Positions 1 to 7,553 of a stretch of DNA of 9,823 nt are shown here, one piece after another. The stretch's first letter is position 1. The number at the start of each line of letters is the position of its first letter. Under the pieces are notes generated by a model. That model was not told the origin of the DNA. It did not search any database and worked only from the letters and a program-made list of their open reading frames with translations. The position numbers and the translations under genes were made by a program. The DNA comes from UBA11524 sp045132495 (GTDB lineage: Bacteria; Bacillota; Clostridia; Christensenellales; Aristaeellaceae), in assembly GCA_045132495.1 (NCBI GenBank), contig JBGUSK010000107.1, positions 1-9,823 of the forward strand, in the 5' to 3' direction.

Positions 1-2
1 CA

Positions 3-74
3 GAGGAATTTGAAGGGGTCTATCGCGCCAAGCATGAGCGTAACATGATCCGGTGGAAAAAGCCGGGTGAGTGA
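3..74 (+). CDS. C-terminal tail of an unidentified protein (partial, 5' cut)
   Basis: Only one plus-strand frame stays open from the left edge, giving 23 residues before a TGA at 72-74. The tail is strongly charged and ends in RWKKPGE. It is too short to assign to a family. It lies on the same strand as the VanZ gene, 60 bases upstream, so it may belong to the same transcript. That this is the end of a real gene is an inference from position and strand only. Confidence 0.45.
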   Translation, partial: EEFEGVYRAKHERNMIRWKKPGE

Positions 75-134
75 AGCAGGAAACTTGTAGTTGACGGCGA
101 ATCAAATAGGGAAGTATCCTGCCGGGAGATCTGC

Positions 135-611
135 ATGAAAAAGATGGTTCTGCGGCTCTGCCTGTTGTCGCTGACGGCCGGGTGGATGCTGCTGATATTT
201 GGTTTTTCTGCTCAATCAGGGGAAGAATCCGGCGGCTTGAGCGCAATCATCGCCGAACCGCTGACAAGGCTGCTGGTATGGATGTCTGATTCGCTCAACT
301 CCCAGCAGTGGGACGCCCTTTACCAGTGGGTGGACGGCGCTGTCCGTGGCGCAGCCCACTTTGGTGAATATGCCATTCTCGGCGGATTACTGATGCTGAT
401 GTTCCACAGCATTGGGGTTCAGAGCGTCTGGCTGCCCTGGATATGTGGAACATTTTACGCCTTGACAGATGAATGGCATCAGTCGTTTTCTCCAGGGCGT
501 GTTTGTGATCTGATGGATGTGTTGATCGACGCTTCCGGTGTATTGGCGGGCGTTTTGATCTGCAATATTATCATTCAACGATGGAGGAAGAAAAATGTAC
601 ACAATTCGTGA
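135..611 (+). CDS. VanZ-family integral membrane protein
   Basis: This 158-residue protein has the VanZ-like pattern: an N-terminal membrane segment (about residues 7-26) running into FSAQSGE, then R-x3-H-x3-Y within RGAAHFGEY (71-79), two central hydrophobic segments (about 78-92 and 97-111), and the signature DEWHQSFSPGR (112-122) followed by an Asp-rich start to the last membrane helix (125-148). Family members are small polytopic membrane proteins. VanZ itself gives low-level teicoplanin resistance, but most homologues have no known role, and this gene has no van neighbours. The start is supported by GGGAG at 124-128, six bases upstream. The 3' end overlaps the next gene by 17 bases, which suggests translational coupling. 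Family assignment is firm; function is not. Confidence 0.88.
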   Translation: MKKMVLRLCLLSLTAGWMLLIFGFSAQSGEESGGLSAIIAEPLTRLLVWMSDSLNSQQWDALYQWVDGAVRGAAHFGEYAILGGLLMLMFHSIGVQSVWLPWICGTFYALTDEWHQSFSPGRVCDLMDVLIDASGVLAGVLICNIIIQRWRKKNVHNS

Positions 612-1254
612 TCTGTATGATCTGTCCCACACGCAGGCGGCTGAATATCTGAGCCAGTATACTTACCCCTGGGAAGCTCTCAAGGGCATAAAGGATGAAA
701 TCATCCGCCTGGGAGAAATGCTTGATCCTGCCCAGTACACAGAGGTTGCACCACAGGTGTGGGTGCATGTGACAGCCACCGTTGCTCCCACGGCGTTCCT
801 TGGTGCTCCTTGTATCATTGGCGCCAGGACGGAGGTACGTCACTGTGCATTTGTGCGTGGCAGTGCGCTGGTTGGCGAAGGCTGCGTAGTCGGTAATTCG
901 GTGGAGCTGAAGAATGTCATCCTCTTTGATGGCGTGCAGGTACCCCACTACAACTATGTGGGTGACAGCATCCTTGGCTATAAGAGCCACATGGGCGCCG
1001 GCTCCATCACCTCCAATGTGAAGAGTGACAAGACGCTGGTGACTGTTCGCTGCGCGAACGAAGCCATTGAAACCGGGCTGAAGAAAATGGGCGCGATGCT
1101 GGGCGATCTGGTAGAGGTCGGGTGCAACAGCGTGCTCAATCCTGGTACGGTCATCGGCCGGGAAAGCAATATCTATCCGCTGTCCAGCGTGCGCGGCGTG
1201 GTTCCGGCACATTCCATCTGGAAGACTGGCGGCGTGGTGGTGAGCAAGAAATGA
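595..1254 (+). CDS. GlmU-like left-handed beta-helix protein (putative acyltransferase or nucleotidyltransferase-related)
   Basis: The 219-residue protein has an N-terminal region of about 50 residues with little similarity I can name, then hexapeptide repeats forming a left-handed beta helix (about 50-205). Residues 117-142 resemble the acetyltransferase half of GlmU: PHYNYVGDS followed by MGAGSITSN. His118 falls where GlmU places its catalytic His. The nucleotidyltransferase (pyrophosphorylase) domain of GlmU is absent, so the common label 'UDP-GlcNAc pyrophosphorylase' for such proteins would be misleading; an acyl transfer to a sugar nucleotide or other amine is more likely, by inference. 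GGAGG at 583-587 sits seven bases before ATG. The TGA stop overlaps the ATG of the deformylase gene (ATGA). A cell-envelope role would fit the VanZ neighbour but is not shown. Confidence 0.8.
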   Translation: MYTIRDLYDLSHTQAAEYLSQYTYPWEALKGIKDEIIRLGEMLDPAQYTEVAPQVWVHVTATVAPTAFLGAPCIIGARTEVRHCAFVRGSALVGEGCVVGNSVELKNVILFDGVQVPHYNYVGDSILGYKSHMGAGSITSNVKSDKTLVTVRCANEAIETGLKKMGAMLGDLVEVGCNSVLNPGTVIGRESNIYPLSSVRGVVPAHSIWKTGGVVVSKK

Positions 1255-1661
1255 TCAAGCCCATCATGCGGGATATGATGTTTCTGGCTCAGCCAAGCGT
1301 GAAGGCCACCCATGCCGACAAGCAGGTCATCACCGATCTGGTCGATACCCTGAATGCCAACTTGGATGGGTGCGTCGGCATGGCGGCCAATATGATCGGT
1401 GTGCAGAAACGGATTATCGTTGTGCGCATGGGGATGTTCTCCATGCCGATGGTGAATCCGGAGATCGTTGCTCAATCCGGGATATATGAGACGGAGGAAG
1501 GCTGTCTGTCGCTCGTGGGTGTTCGCAAGTGTAAACGTTATCGGGATATAGAGGTCAGCTATCAGGATGCTTCCTTTCTGCCGCGCAGGCAGAAGTACTC
1601 CGGCTGGATTGCGCAGATCATCCAGCATGAGATCGACCACTGCAACGGAGTCGTTATATGA
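1251..1661 (+). CDS. def: Peptide deformylase, short variant
   Basis: The protein is 136 residues, shorter than typical bacterial deformylases (about 160-190). Metal and catalytic motifs 2 and 3 are intact: EEGCLS (82-87, metal ligand Cys85) and HEIDH (126-130, ligands His126 and His130, catalytic Glu127). Motif 1, usually G-x-G-L-A-A-x-Q, reads VGMAANM (42-48), so Met48 stands where the catalytic Gln is expected. Deformylases remove the formyl group from N-terminal Met of nascent proteins. This Gln-less form may be a second, specialised copy, which is an inference. I chose ATG 1251 because it overlaps the previous stop as ATGA; an in-frame ATG at 1122 would force a 133-base overlap with the upstream gene. 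Confidence 0.85.
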   Translation: MIKPIMRDMMFLAQPSVKATHADKQVITDLVDTLNANLDGCVGMAANMIGVQKRIIVVRMGMFSMPMVNPEIVAQSGIYETEEGCLSLVGVRKCKRYRDIEVSYQDASFLPRRQKYSGWIAQIIQHEIDHCNGVVI

Positions 1662-2134
1662 GCGTACTGCACATTCTTGTAGATGCAGACGCTTGTCCTG
1701 TCGCCCGCCAGGTTGAGGATGCGGCAAGAAAGCATCAGCTGCCTGTGATGCTGCTGTGTGATGAGCATCACATGATGTACAGTGACTATGCGCAGGTCTG
1801 CCATGTGTCCTCTGGTGCTGATGCGGTTGATATTGCGTTGATGAACCTCTGCCGCAGAGGGGACATTGTTGTTACGCAGGATTACGGTGTTGCTGCGATG
1901 GCTCTTGGTAAGGGGGCGTATCCCATCCACCATTCCGGCAGACGCTATACGGATGACAATATCGATATGATGCTGATGGAACGTCATCTGGCGAAGAAGG
2001 CTCGTCGCGCTTCAGGGAAGCATCATTTGCACGGGCCTGCCAAATTTACGGGAGAAGACAAACAGCGCTTTTCTGCTGCTTTTGAGGCACTGATTGAAAT
2101 CGCGTTACAGTCATCGGGAGGAAATGAATCTTGA
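1658..2134 (+). CDS. YaiI/YqxD-family (UPF0178, DUF188) protein
   Basis: This 158-residue protein matches the DUF188/UPF0178 family: the N-terminal VDADACPV strand-loop (8-15, with Asp9 and Asp11), a central DIVVTQDYGVA motif with a further acidic residue, and a basic C-terminal half containing FTGEDKQRF. The acidic clusters and fold are PIN-nuclease-like by family knowledge, but no activity is established. The ATG overlaps the deformylase TGA by four bases, and its own stop overlaps the TTG start of tex, so translation is likely coupled on both sides. Family call is secure; biochemical role is unknown. Confidence 0.88.
   Translation: MSVLHILVDADACPVARQVEDAARKHQLPVMLLCDEHHMMYSDYAQVCHVSSGADAVDIALMNLCRRGDIVVTQDYGVAAMALGKGAYPIHHSGRRYTDDNIDMMLMERHLAKKARRASGKHHLHGPAKFTGEDKQRFSAAFEALIEIALQSSGGNES
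2116..2121 (+). promoter_or_regulatory. Ribosome binding site setting a TTG start for tex
   Basis: GGGAGG lies nine bases before TTG 2131. The only nearby ATG, at 2124, is out of frame with Tex, and the TTG overlaps the preceding TGA as TTGA. This decides the non-ATG start. Confidence 0.75.
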
Positions 2135-4296
2135 CCATTGTTGAAACGCTTTGCAAGGAATTTAACGTCCAGCCCTGGCAGGTGGAGGCGGTGATCGCTC
2201 TGCTGGATGAAGGTGCGACACTGCCTTTTATTGCCCGCTACCGCAAGGAACAGCACGGTTCGCTGGATGACCAGCAGCTGCGCGACATTTCTGACAGGCT
2301 GAATGCTCTGCGCAATATCGAACAGCGGCGGAATGAAATCAGCGAATCCTTGAAAAAGCTGGAAGTCTGGACGGAGGAGCTGCAAATCGCTTTGGATAAT
2401 GCCGCGACGCTTGCCCAGCTGGAGGACGTGTATCGTCCCTATCGGCCCAAGCGACGCACTCGTGCATCCATTGCGAAGGAGCGCGGCCTTGAGCCGCTGG
2501 CCAATGTGCTGATGATGCAGCCGCCCCGCATGGCAGCGCCGGAGGAAATGGCTGCCAAGTATGTGGATGAGGAAAAAGGCATCCCCACGGCAGAGGATGC
2601 GCTGCAGGGGGCGATGGACATCATTGCAGAAACGGTCAGTGATGACCCGGCTGTACGCGCACGGCTGAAGGCATATTATCACCGTGAGTGTCAGGTTGCG
2701 ACGCGTGCGGCTGAGGACGAGCCCGATGAGAACAGCACATACCGCATGTATTACGATCATCGCGAGCCTCTGCGCATGATGCCGGGACATCGCGTTCTTG
2801 CCATGAACCGTGCGGAAAAGGAAGGGGCGATCAAGGTTGCCCTTGATGTGAATGTTCAGACGGCGCAGGCCGTTGTCCGCGCTGGATACGTTCGCAACAA
2901 TGGCAGCTCTGCCTGCGAATACGTTGCACGAGCCTGCGATGATGCTTATACCCGATTGATCGCTCCATCTCTGGACACGGAGCTCCGCGGCGAATTGACG
3001 GATAAGGCTCAGACGGCAGCGATTCGTGTGTTTGCGCTGAACCTGAAGCCCTTGCTGATGGCTCCCCCTGTCAAGGGCCGCACAGCGATTGGTCTTGACC
3101 CGGGGTATGCCCACGGCTGTAAGGTTGCTGTGGTGGATGAAACCGGTCTTGTGCTGGATACGGCAGTTATTTATCCTGTGGGACGCGGTGCTGGTGCAGT
3201 ACAAACTGCGAAGGACACCGTGAAGCGGCTGATCCGCCAGCATGGCGTGTCGATTGCAGCGATTGGCAATGGCACAGCTGGCAGAGAGACCGAGCAGTTC
3301 TTTGTGCAGGTCATGAAGGAACTCGATATGGGGGAAAAACTGGCCTACATGATCGTCAGCGAGTCCGGCGCTTCGGTGTATTCCGCCTCCAAGCTGGCTG
3401 CTGAAGAATTCCCTGACTTTGATGTGAATCTGCGCAGTGCTGTGTCCATTGCCCGCCGCTTGCAGGATCCGCTGGCGGAGCTGGTGAAGATCGATCCAAA
3501 GGCTATCGGCGTAGGCCAGTATCAGCATGATTTAAAGCCGGCTGAGCTGGATGCGGCGCTTGATGGTGTGGTGGAGGATTGCGTGAACGCTGTGGGCGTA
3601 GACGTGAACACCGCTTCTGTGTCACTGCTGAGCCATGTGGCTGGAATCAACAAGACGATTGCGAAGAATATCGTGGCTTATCGCGAGGAAAACGGTGCCT
3701 TCACCACTCGTGCGCAGCTGAAGAAAGTTCCCCGCCTTGGTCCGAAGGCATTTGAGCAATGCGCTGGCTTCCTGCGGGTTCCCGGCGGTAAGGAATTGAT
3801 TGAGAACACTGGCGTTCATCCGGAGAGCTATGACGCGGCGAAGGCTTTGCTCAAGCGGTTCGGCCTTACTCCTGCAAAGGCGGTCGGCACGCTCTACCAG
3901 CTGGCTGAGGAAACCGGTTTTACGGTTTTGGCCGATGAGCTGGATGTTGGCGAACCTACTCTGCGTGACATTGCGGCAGAGCTTTCCAAGCCGGGGCGCG
4001 ATCCTCGTGATGAGCTTCCGCCGCCTATCCTGCGCAGTGACGTCATGGAAATGAAAGATTTGAAACCGGGGCTGGAGCTCAAGGGAACTGTCCGCAATGT
4101 GACTGATTTTGGCGCTTTTGTGGATATTGGCGTACATCAGGATGGGTTGGTGCATATCAGCCAATTTCCGGGACGGCGGCTCAATCATCCCAGTGAAGCA
4201 GTCCGTGTGGGCGATATCGTGACCGTTTGGATCCGTGAGGTGGATATGCAGCGCAAGCGAATCAGTCTGACAATGCGCAAGCCTGTTCAAGGGTAA
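2131..4296 (+). CDS. tex: Tex-family RNA-binding transcription accessory protein (YhgF)
   Basis: The 721-residue protein is full length for Tex. Domains in order are an N-terminal helical region (about 1-190, with the typical LPFIARYRKE at 31-40), a YqgF/RNase H-like domain beginning at AIGLDPG (about 318-440), tandem helix-hairpin-helix motifs (about 490-560, including SHVAGINKTIAKNIV and VPRLGPKAFEQCAGF), and a C-terminal S1 RNA-binding domain (about 645-716, GTVRNVTDFGAFVDIGVHQDG). Tex binds nucleic acids and is linked to transcription and ribosome-associated functions; its molecular task is still debated. Translation starts at TTG with a good Shine-Dalgarno sequence. The cellulase gene begins 12 bases downstream with its own ribosome site, whose first bases overlap the tex stop. 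Confidence 0.97.
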   Translation: MTIVETLCKEFNVQPWQVEAVIALLDEGATLPFIARYRKEQHGSLDDQQLRDISDRLNALRNIEQRRNEISESLKKLEVWTEELQIALDNAATLAQLEDVYRPYRPKRRTRASIAKERGLEPLANVLMMQPPRMAAPEEMAAKYVDEEKGIPTAEDALQGAMDIIAETVSDDPAVRARLKAYYHRECQVATRAAEDEPDENSTYRMYYDHREPLRMMPGHRVLAMNRAEKEGAIKVALDVNVQTAQAVVRAGYVRNNGSSACEYVARACDDAYTRLIAPSLDTELRGELTDKAQTAAIRVFALNLKPLLMAPPVKGRTAIGLDPGYAHGCKVAVVDETGLVLDTAVIYPVGRGAGAVQTAKDTVKRLIRQHGVSIAAIGNGTAGRETEQFFVQVMKELDMGEKLAYMIVSESGASVYSASKLAAEEFPDFDVNLRSAVSIARRLQDPLAELVKIDPKAIGVGQYQHDLKPAELDAALDGVVEDCVNAVGVDVNTASVSLLSHVAGINKTIAKNIVAYREENGAFTTRAQLKKVPRLGPKAFEQCAGFLRVPGGKELIENTGVHPESYDAAKALLKRFGLTPAKAVGTLYQLAEETGFTVLADELDVGEPTLRDIAAELSKPGRDPRDELPPPILRSDVMEMKDLKPGLELKGTVRNVTDFGAFVDIGVHQDGLVHISQFPGRRLNHPSEAVRVGDIVTVWIREVDMQRKRISLTMRKPVQG

Positions 4297-4308
4297 GGAG
4301 GTACGACC

Positions 4309-5466
4309 ATGAAAAAGATGATGAGCCTGATACTAACAATGCTCCTGATGATCGCAGCGCTGCCTGCCGGTGCTTCTGGCGAAGTGCTGACCGGGCTCTC
4401 TGCCCAGGAAATCGTCGCCCAGATGGGATTGGGCTGGAATCTCGGCAATACATTTGATGCAACGGGTGGAAGCAAAAACAATGTGTATTCCCAGGAGCAG
4501 TCCTGGGGGAACCCAAAGGTTGACGCTGCGCTGATCAAGCGTGTGAAGGATGCGGGGTTCAAAACCATCCGGATCCCGGTGACCTGGTATCGTCAGCTGT
4601 CCAATGATGGCAAGTACACGATCAATCCTGCGTTCCTGGCGCGTGTGAAGGAAGTCGTGGACATGGCCTATGCCGAGGGCCTCTTCGTGATCATTAACAT
4701 GCATCATGAGGAGTGGCTCAATGCGAAGAACCTGGATACGAAGTATGAAAAGATCGGCGAACAGCTGTCGGCCATCTGGCGTCAGGTTGCGGATGCCTTT
4801 GCGGAGTACGATCAGCATCTGATCTTTGAGGGTATGAATGAGCCGCGGATGAAGGGGACTGCAGCCGAGTGGAATGGCAACAAGGCAGGCATTGCGGCGG
4901 TCAATTATTTGAATCAGGTGTTTGTGGATACCATTCGTACCGGTGCGGAGGGCTACAATGGCGAGCGTGCGCTGATGATTCCCGGATATGCCGCTTCTTC
5001 GTCCTCTTCTGTGATGGCGGAAATCAAGATCCCCCAGTGGAATGGCGCGCAGGCAGAAAATATCATCGTCTCTGTGCACAGCTACACGCCTTATGAATTC
5101 TGCCTGAGCGATGAGATGGTCAATTTCAACCGCCTGTATACCAGCCACACGATGGCGATCGACATGGTGTTCTACAGCATCAAGGGGCTTTTCTTGAATA
5201 ACGGTATTCCTGTGGTGATGGGTGAAACTGGTGCAACGAACAAGGACAATACTGCCGCACGTGAGCAGTGGGCCTATTATATGGGCATGAAAGCTGCAAC
5301 ATACGGCATCCCGATCTGCATCTGGGATAATGGTCACAACGGAAATACTGGCGGCGAATGCCATCCCTGGATCAACCGCCGCAGCGATGAGCCGCTCTAT
5401 CCGACCGTGCTGGAGTCCCTCTTCAAGGGCGCTGCTTCGGTTGAATGGGGTTACGCAAACAAGTAA
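4309..5466 (+). CDS. Secreted GH5 endoglucanase (cellulase), GH5_4-like
   Basis: The 385-residue protein starts with a Sec signal peptide (MKKMM, hydrophobic core to about 18, likely cleavage after AGA at 20-22; no lipobox Cys). The rest is a single GH5 TIM barrel. Visible family motifs are GLGWNLGNTFD (40-50), Arg88 in TIRIPVTW, His132-His133 in MHHEEW, the acid/base Glu178 in FEGMNEPR, His257-Tyr259 in VHSYTPYEF, the nucleophile Glu306 in MGETGAT, and Trp339. It should cleave beta-1,4-glucans such as cellulose, lichenan or xyloglucan outside the cell. There is no carbohydrate-binding module, dockerin or sortase signal. AAGGAGGT at 4295-4301 gives a strong start. It is last in the operon and is followed by a terminator. 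Thr307 after the nucleophile is less usual than an aromatic residue. GH5_4 subfamily is a motif-based judgement. Confidence 0.93.
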   Translation: MKKMMSLILTMLLMIAALPAGASGEVLTGLSAQEIVAQMGLGWNLGNTFDATGGSKNNVYSQEQSWGNPKVDAALIKRVKDAGFKTIRIPVTWYRQLSNDGKYTINPAFLARVKEVVDMAYAEGLFVIINMHHEEWLNAKNLDTKYEKIGEQLSAIWRQVADAFAEYDQHLIFEGMNEPRMKGTAAEWNGNKAGIAAVNYLNQVFVDTIRTGAEGYNGERALMIPGYAASSSSSVMAEIKIPQWNGAQAENIIVSVHSYTPYEFCLSDEMVNFNRLYTSHTMAIDMVFYSIKGLFLNNGIPVVMGETGATNKDNTAAREQWAYYMGMKAATYGIPICIWDNGHNGNTGGECHPWINRRSDEPLYPTVLESLFKGAASVEWGYANK

Positions 5467-5472
5467 ACACCG

Positions 5473-5529
5473 AAACACGCCGGACATTCATGCCTTTCTT
5501 TTAGGGGCGGAAGTATCCGGCGTGTTTTT
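5473..5529 (+). terminator. Rho-independent terminator shared by converging genes
   Basis: A perfect 12-bp stem pairs AAACACGCCGGA (5473-5484) with TCCGGCGTGTTT (5516-5527), followed by a T-run at 5525-5529. The 31-base loop can form a second short stem between 5492-5497 and 5503-5508 with two G-U pairs. It starts seven bases after the cellulase stop. The stem stops just short of the converging minus-strand activator stop codon (5528-5530), so it may also stop minus-strand transcription, though the T-run on that strand is interrupted and weaker. Confidence 0.88.
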
Positions 5530-7003
5530 ATTCCTCTGGAAACAGCATTGATTCAATGTAGCACTCAGCAAATTCGGGATTTCCGTCAAGACCGATATGG
5601 ATTGCTCTATCAGCCATTTCAGCAATATGGCTGCGCAGCGCTGTGTTTGTCAATAGAAGGGCAGCGCCATCCAGTGCTGCATTGCCGATGATGGAAACAC
5701 GGTCGCTTAGCTCTGATGGGAGCAAACCGATCCGAACAGCGCTCCGGATGTTCAGATGGCTTCCAAAGCCTCCGGCGAGGTATAGTGTGGTTACTTCGTG
5801 AACGGGACAATTGGCAGCGGACAGCAGGCTCATAATGCCTGCGTGGATCGCAGCCTTGGCCAACTGTACAGCACGGACGTCACCCTGTACCAGCGTAAGA
5901 CCGTCCTGCAGGGAAAAGTCTTCCTCCAGATAGCCGGTATCGTCCAAAATATTGGTGTCAAGCATGGCTGCAATCAGGTCAATAAGGCCGGAACCGCAAA
6001 TACCTACTGCCTTGCCACCGCCAATGGTGCGACAGCGAATATGTCCGTCGATTACTTCTGCGCAGTCGATTGCACCGGGGATACTGGAGCATCCGCAGCT
6101 GATTCCTGCACCTTCGAATGCTGGTCCGGCAGCTGTGGAAGCGATATACAGCTTGCCATGATGCCACAGGGCGAGCTCGCCGTTGGTGCCGACGTCGCAT
6201 AGTAAAGCTGTCTCGTTTTTTTGCGTCATCCCGCAGGCCAGCAGTGCACAGGTGGTATCAGCGCCGACAAAGGCGTGCAGGCACTGGGGCAGATAAGTTT
6301 GTCGCGAGAGAAGGCAGGTTTCGGAACCGAAAAGACAATCCGCATGGAATGGCGCGCGGGATAGTGGGGTCGGATCAATTCCGTTAAGGAGATACAACAT
6401 AGTGGTATTTCCAGTGACAACAAGAGAATCGACGGCCTCTGGTGGTGCTTCAGCATGAGCACACGCAGTAATCAGCAGCGTCCGAATTGCATTTTCTACT
6501 TGGAGCTGCAATGCTTCACTGCGGCCTTTGCGCGCTGCTTCTATTCGTCCGATCACATCGCAGGCGATCTGTGTCTGTGGATTCAGCATGCTTGCAGTGG
6601 CAAGACAACGGCCGCTTTGTAAGTTATAAAGCAAGAGGGCGATTGTCGTTGTTCCGATATCAACGGCAGCGCCGAAATGGCTTGACATGGGAGAATGGGG
6701 CACTAAATCGGAAGCGCTGCCGCCCTCTATTTGACTGAGAATAAGTGGGACTGGCAAGGTGACTTCTGCATCACCGTTGATGATGGCTTGACAGGCCAGG
6801 CGAACACAAAGGCGATTCTCTGCTGCATTGGGAGCGGAAACATCTCCAGCCAAAGTCACGGCACATTTACCGCATACTCCGCGGCCACCACAGGGCTGAG
6901 TGATGCTTGTATCTGACTTGCTCAGGAGGGCTGATAAGGGATGTGGAGCATCAAATTCGATCTTCTTGATCTGCGTCCCTTGATGGATAATCAGCGTTGA
7001 CAT
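5528..7003 (-). CDS. RACo-like ATP-dependent reductive activator of corrinoid proteins
   Basis: The 491-residue protein has an N-terminal 2Fe-2S ferredoxin domain (about 1-85) with the cysteine set C38-x5-C44-x2-C47 and C71, in QPCGGRGVCGKC and RLACQ. An ASKHA-type ATPase follows, beginning at AAVDIGTTT (112-120), with later glycine-rich loops (CDVGTNGELALW, AGPAFEGAGISCG, GICGSGLIDL and LAGGFGSHL). RACo/RamA-type proteins use ATP to drive reduction of inactive Co(II) corrinoid to Co(I). At 491 residues it is clearly shorter than RACo proteins of about 600-640, apparently because the linker between the 2Fe-2S and ATPase parts is reduced to about 25 residues. GAGGTG at 7009-7014, overlapping the upstream stop, precedes the ATG. 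It is the last gene of the corrinoid operon, which fits a reactivation role. Confidence 0.93.
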   Translation of the reverse strand: MSTLIIHQGTQIKKIEFDAPHPLSALLSKSDTSITQPCGGRGVCGKCAVTLAGDVSAPNAAENRLCVRLACQAIINGDAEVTLPVPLILSQIEGGSASDLVPHSPMSSHFGAAVDIGTTTIALLLYNLQSGRCLATASMLNPQTQIACDVIGRIEAARKGRSEALQLQVENAIRTLLITACAHAEAPPEAVDSLVVTGNTTMLYLLNGIDPTPLSRAPFHADCLFGSETCLLSRQTYLPQCLHAFVGADTTCALLACGMTQKNETALLCDVGTNGELALWHHGKLYIASTAAGPAFEGAGISCGCSSIPGAIDCAEVIDGHIRCRTIGGGKAVGICGSGLIDLIAAMLDTNILDDTGYLEEDFSLQDGLTLVQGDVRAVQLAKAAIHAGIMSLLSAANCPVHEVTTLYLAGGFGSHLNIRSAVRIGLLPSELSDRVSIIGNAALDGAALLLTNTALRSHIAEMADRAIHIGLDGNPEFAECYIESMLFPEE

Positions 7004-7012
7004 GGATTCACC

Positions 7013-7549
7013 TCAAAATAGAATGATCCCGAAGTAGGTGACCGTATTTGCTCCGTTAATGTATTTGAGCCCGGTGGGTTTGCAGGTGTTGTAAACGTCG
7101 ATGCCATAGCCCTCCATGGAAGGCATGGCACGCTCAGGATCACGGCAGGGGAGTCCGTCCTCCTTTGCACAGCGTTCACAGACGCGGCATCCACCACAGG
7201 ATAGATGCCGATGCTTCTCAAGCTCCAGCATCAGAAAGGCTTCCAAACGTTGACCGACATGAACGTGATGCTTTGCTGCAGCCTGCATACCTTCGATATC
7301 AAAGCTGTCTTCGATGTCAGCAATGGTCTGATAGAACAAACCATGCTTGTAATTTCTGACCTCGGCCATACACGTTTCGATATCACCGGTATCCGGAGGA
7401 CACATCCAGCAGCGGCCGTACATTCCACAGCTGTTTGATTTGCAGAGTTCCCGGAAGGAAGCGTTCAGAACAATGCTATCCACCGGGATGACAGCTGCCT
7501 TGGAAACGCCTGCATCCAATGCAATATCAACAAGCAGTTGATGATCCAT
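7013..7549 (-). CDS. DUF2284 Cys-rich putative metal or Fe-S protein
   Basis: The 178-residue protein has 11 cysteines. CKSNSCGMYGRCWMCPP (36-52) is the hallmark of DUF2284 predicted metal-binding proteins. A second group, C118-x2-C121-x2-C124-x2-C127 with C135, looks like a ferredoxin-type cluster site. Four further residues, C36, C41, C47 and C50, could hold another cluster. No catalytic function is established for the family. Placement between the methyltransferase and the RACo-like activator suggests a part in electron supply or corrinoid handling; this is inference. I chose ATG 7549 because GGAGGT lies four bases upstream of it; an in-frame ATG 12 bases upstream overlaps that ribosome site, and the longest frame would read through the intergenic hairpin. 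Confidence 0.85.
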   Translation of the reverse strand: MDHQLLVDIALDAGVSKAAVIPVDSIVLNASFRELCKSNSCGMYGRCWMCPPDTGDIETCMAEVRNYKHGLFYQTIADIEDSFDIEGMQAAAKHHVHVGQRLEAFLMLELEKHRHLSCGGCRVCERCAKEDGLPCRDPERAMPSMEGYGIDVYNTCKPTGLKYINGANTVTYFGIILF

Positions 7550-7553
7550 ATGA

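Noticed and set aside
91..120. TTGACG-18-TATCCT as a promoter for the VanZ gene
   Set aside because: Transcription would start near 127, inside the ribosome site at 124-128, so it could not give a normal mRNA for this gene. It may be chance.
76..122. GCAGGA and TCCTGC arms as a terminator for the first partial gene
   Set aside because: The arms are only six bases with a 35-base loop and no T-run.
571..1212. Open frame antisense to the beta-helix gene (213 codons)
   Set aside because: It mirrors the well-supported plus-strand gene and shows no domain or ribosome site.
1122..1250. N-terminal extension of the deformylase from an upstream ATG
   Set aside because: It would overlap the beta-helix gene by 133 bases and adds Arg-rich sequence unlike deformylase; ATG 1251 overlaps the preceding stop in the usual ATGA manner.
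2023..3528. Long open frame antisense to tex (501 codons on the minus strand)
   Set aside because: It lies wholly opposite tex, apart from its overlap into the YaiI-family gene, has no recognisable domain or ribosome site, and is rich in His, Arg and Cys as expected for a shadow of codon bias.
4333..5487. Long open frame antisense to the GH5 gene (384 codons)
   Set aside because: The plus strand is a clear GH5 enzyme with signal peptide; the antisense translation has no known motif and shadow-like composition.
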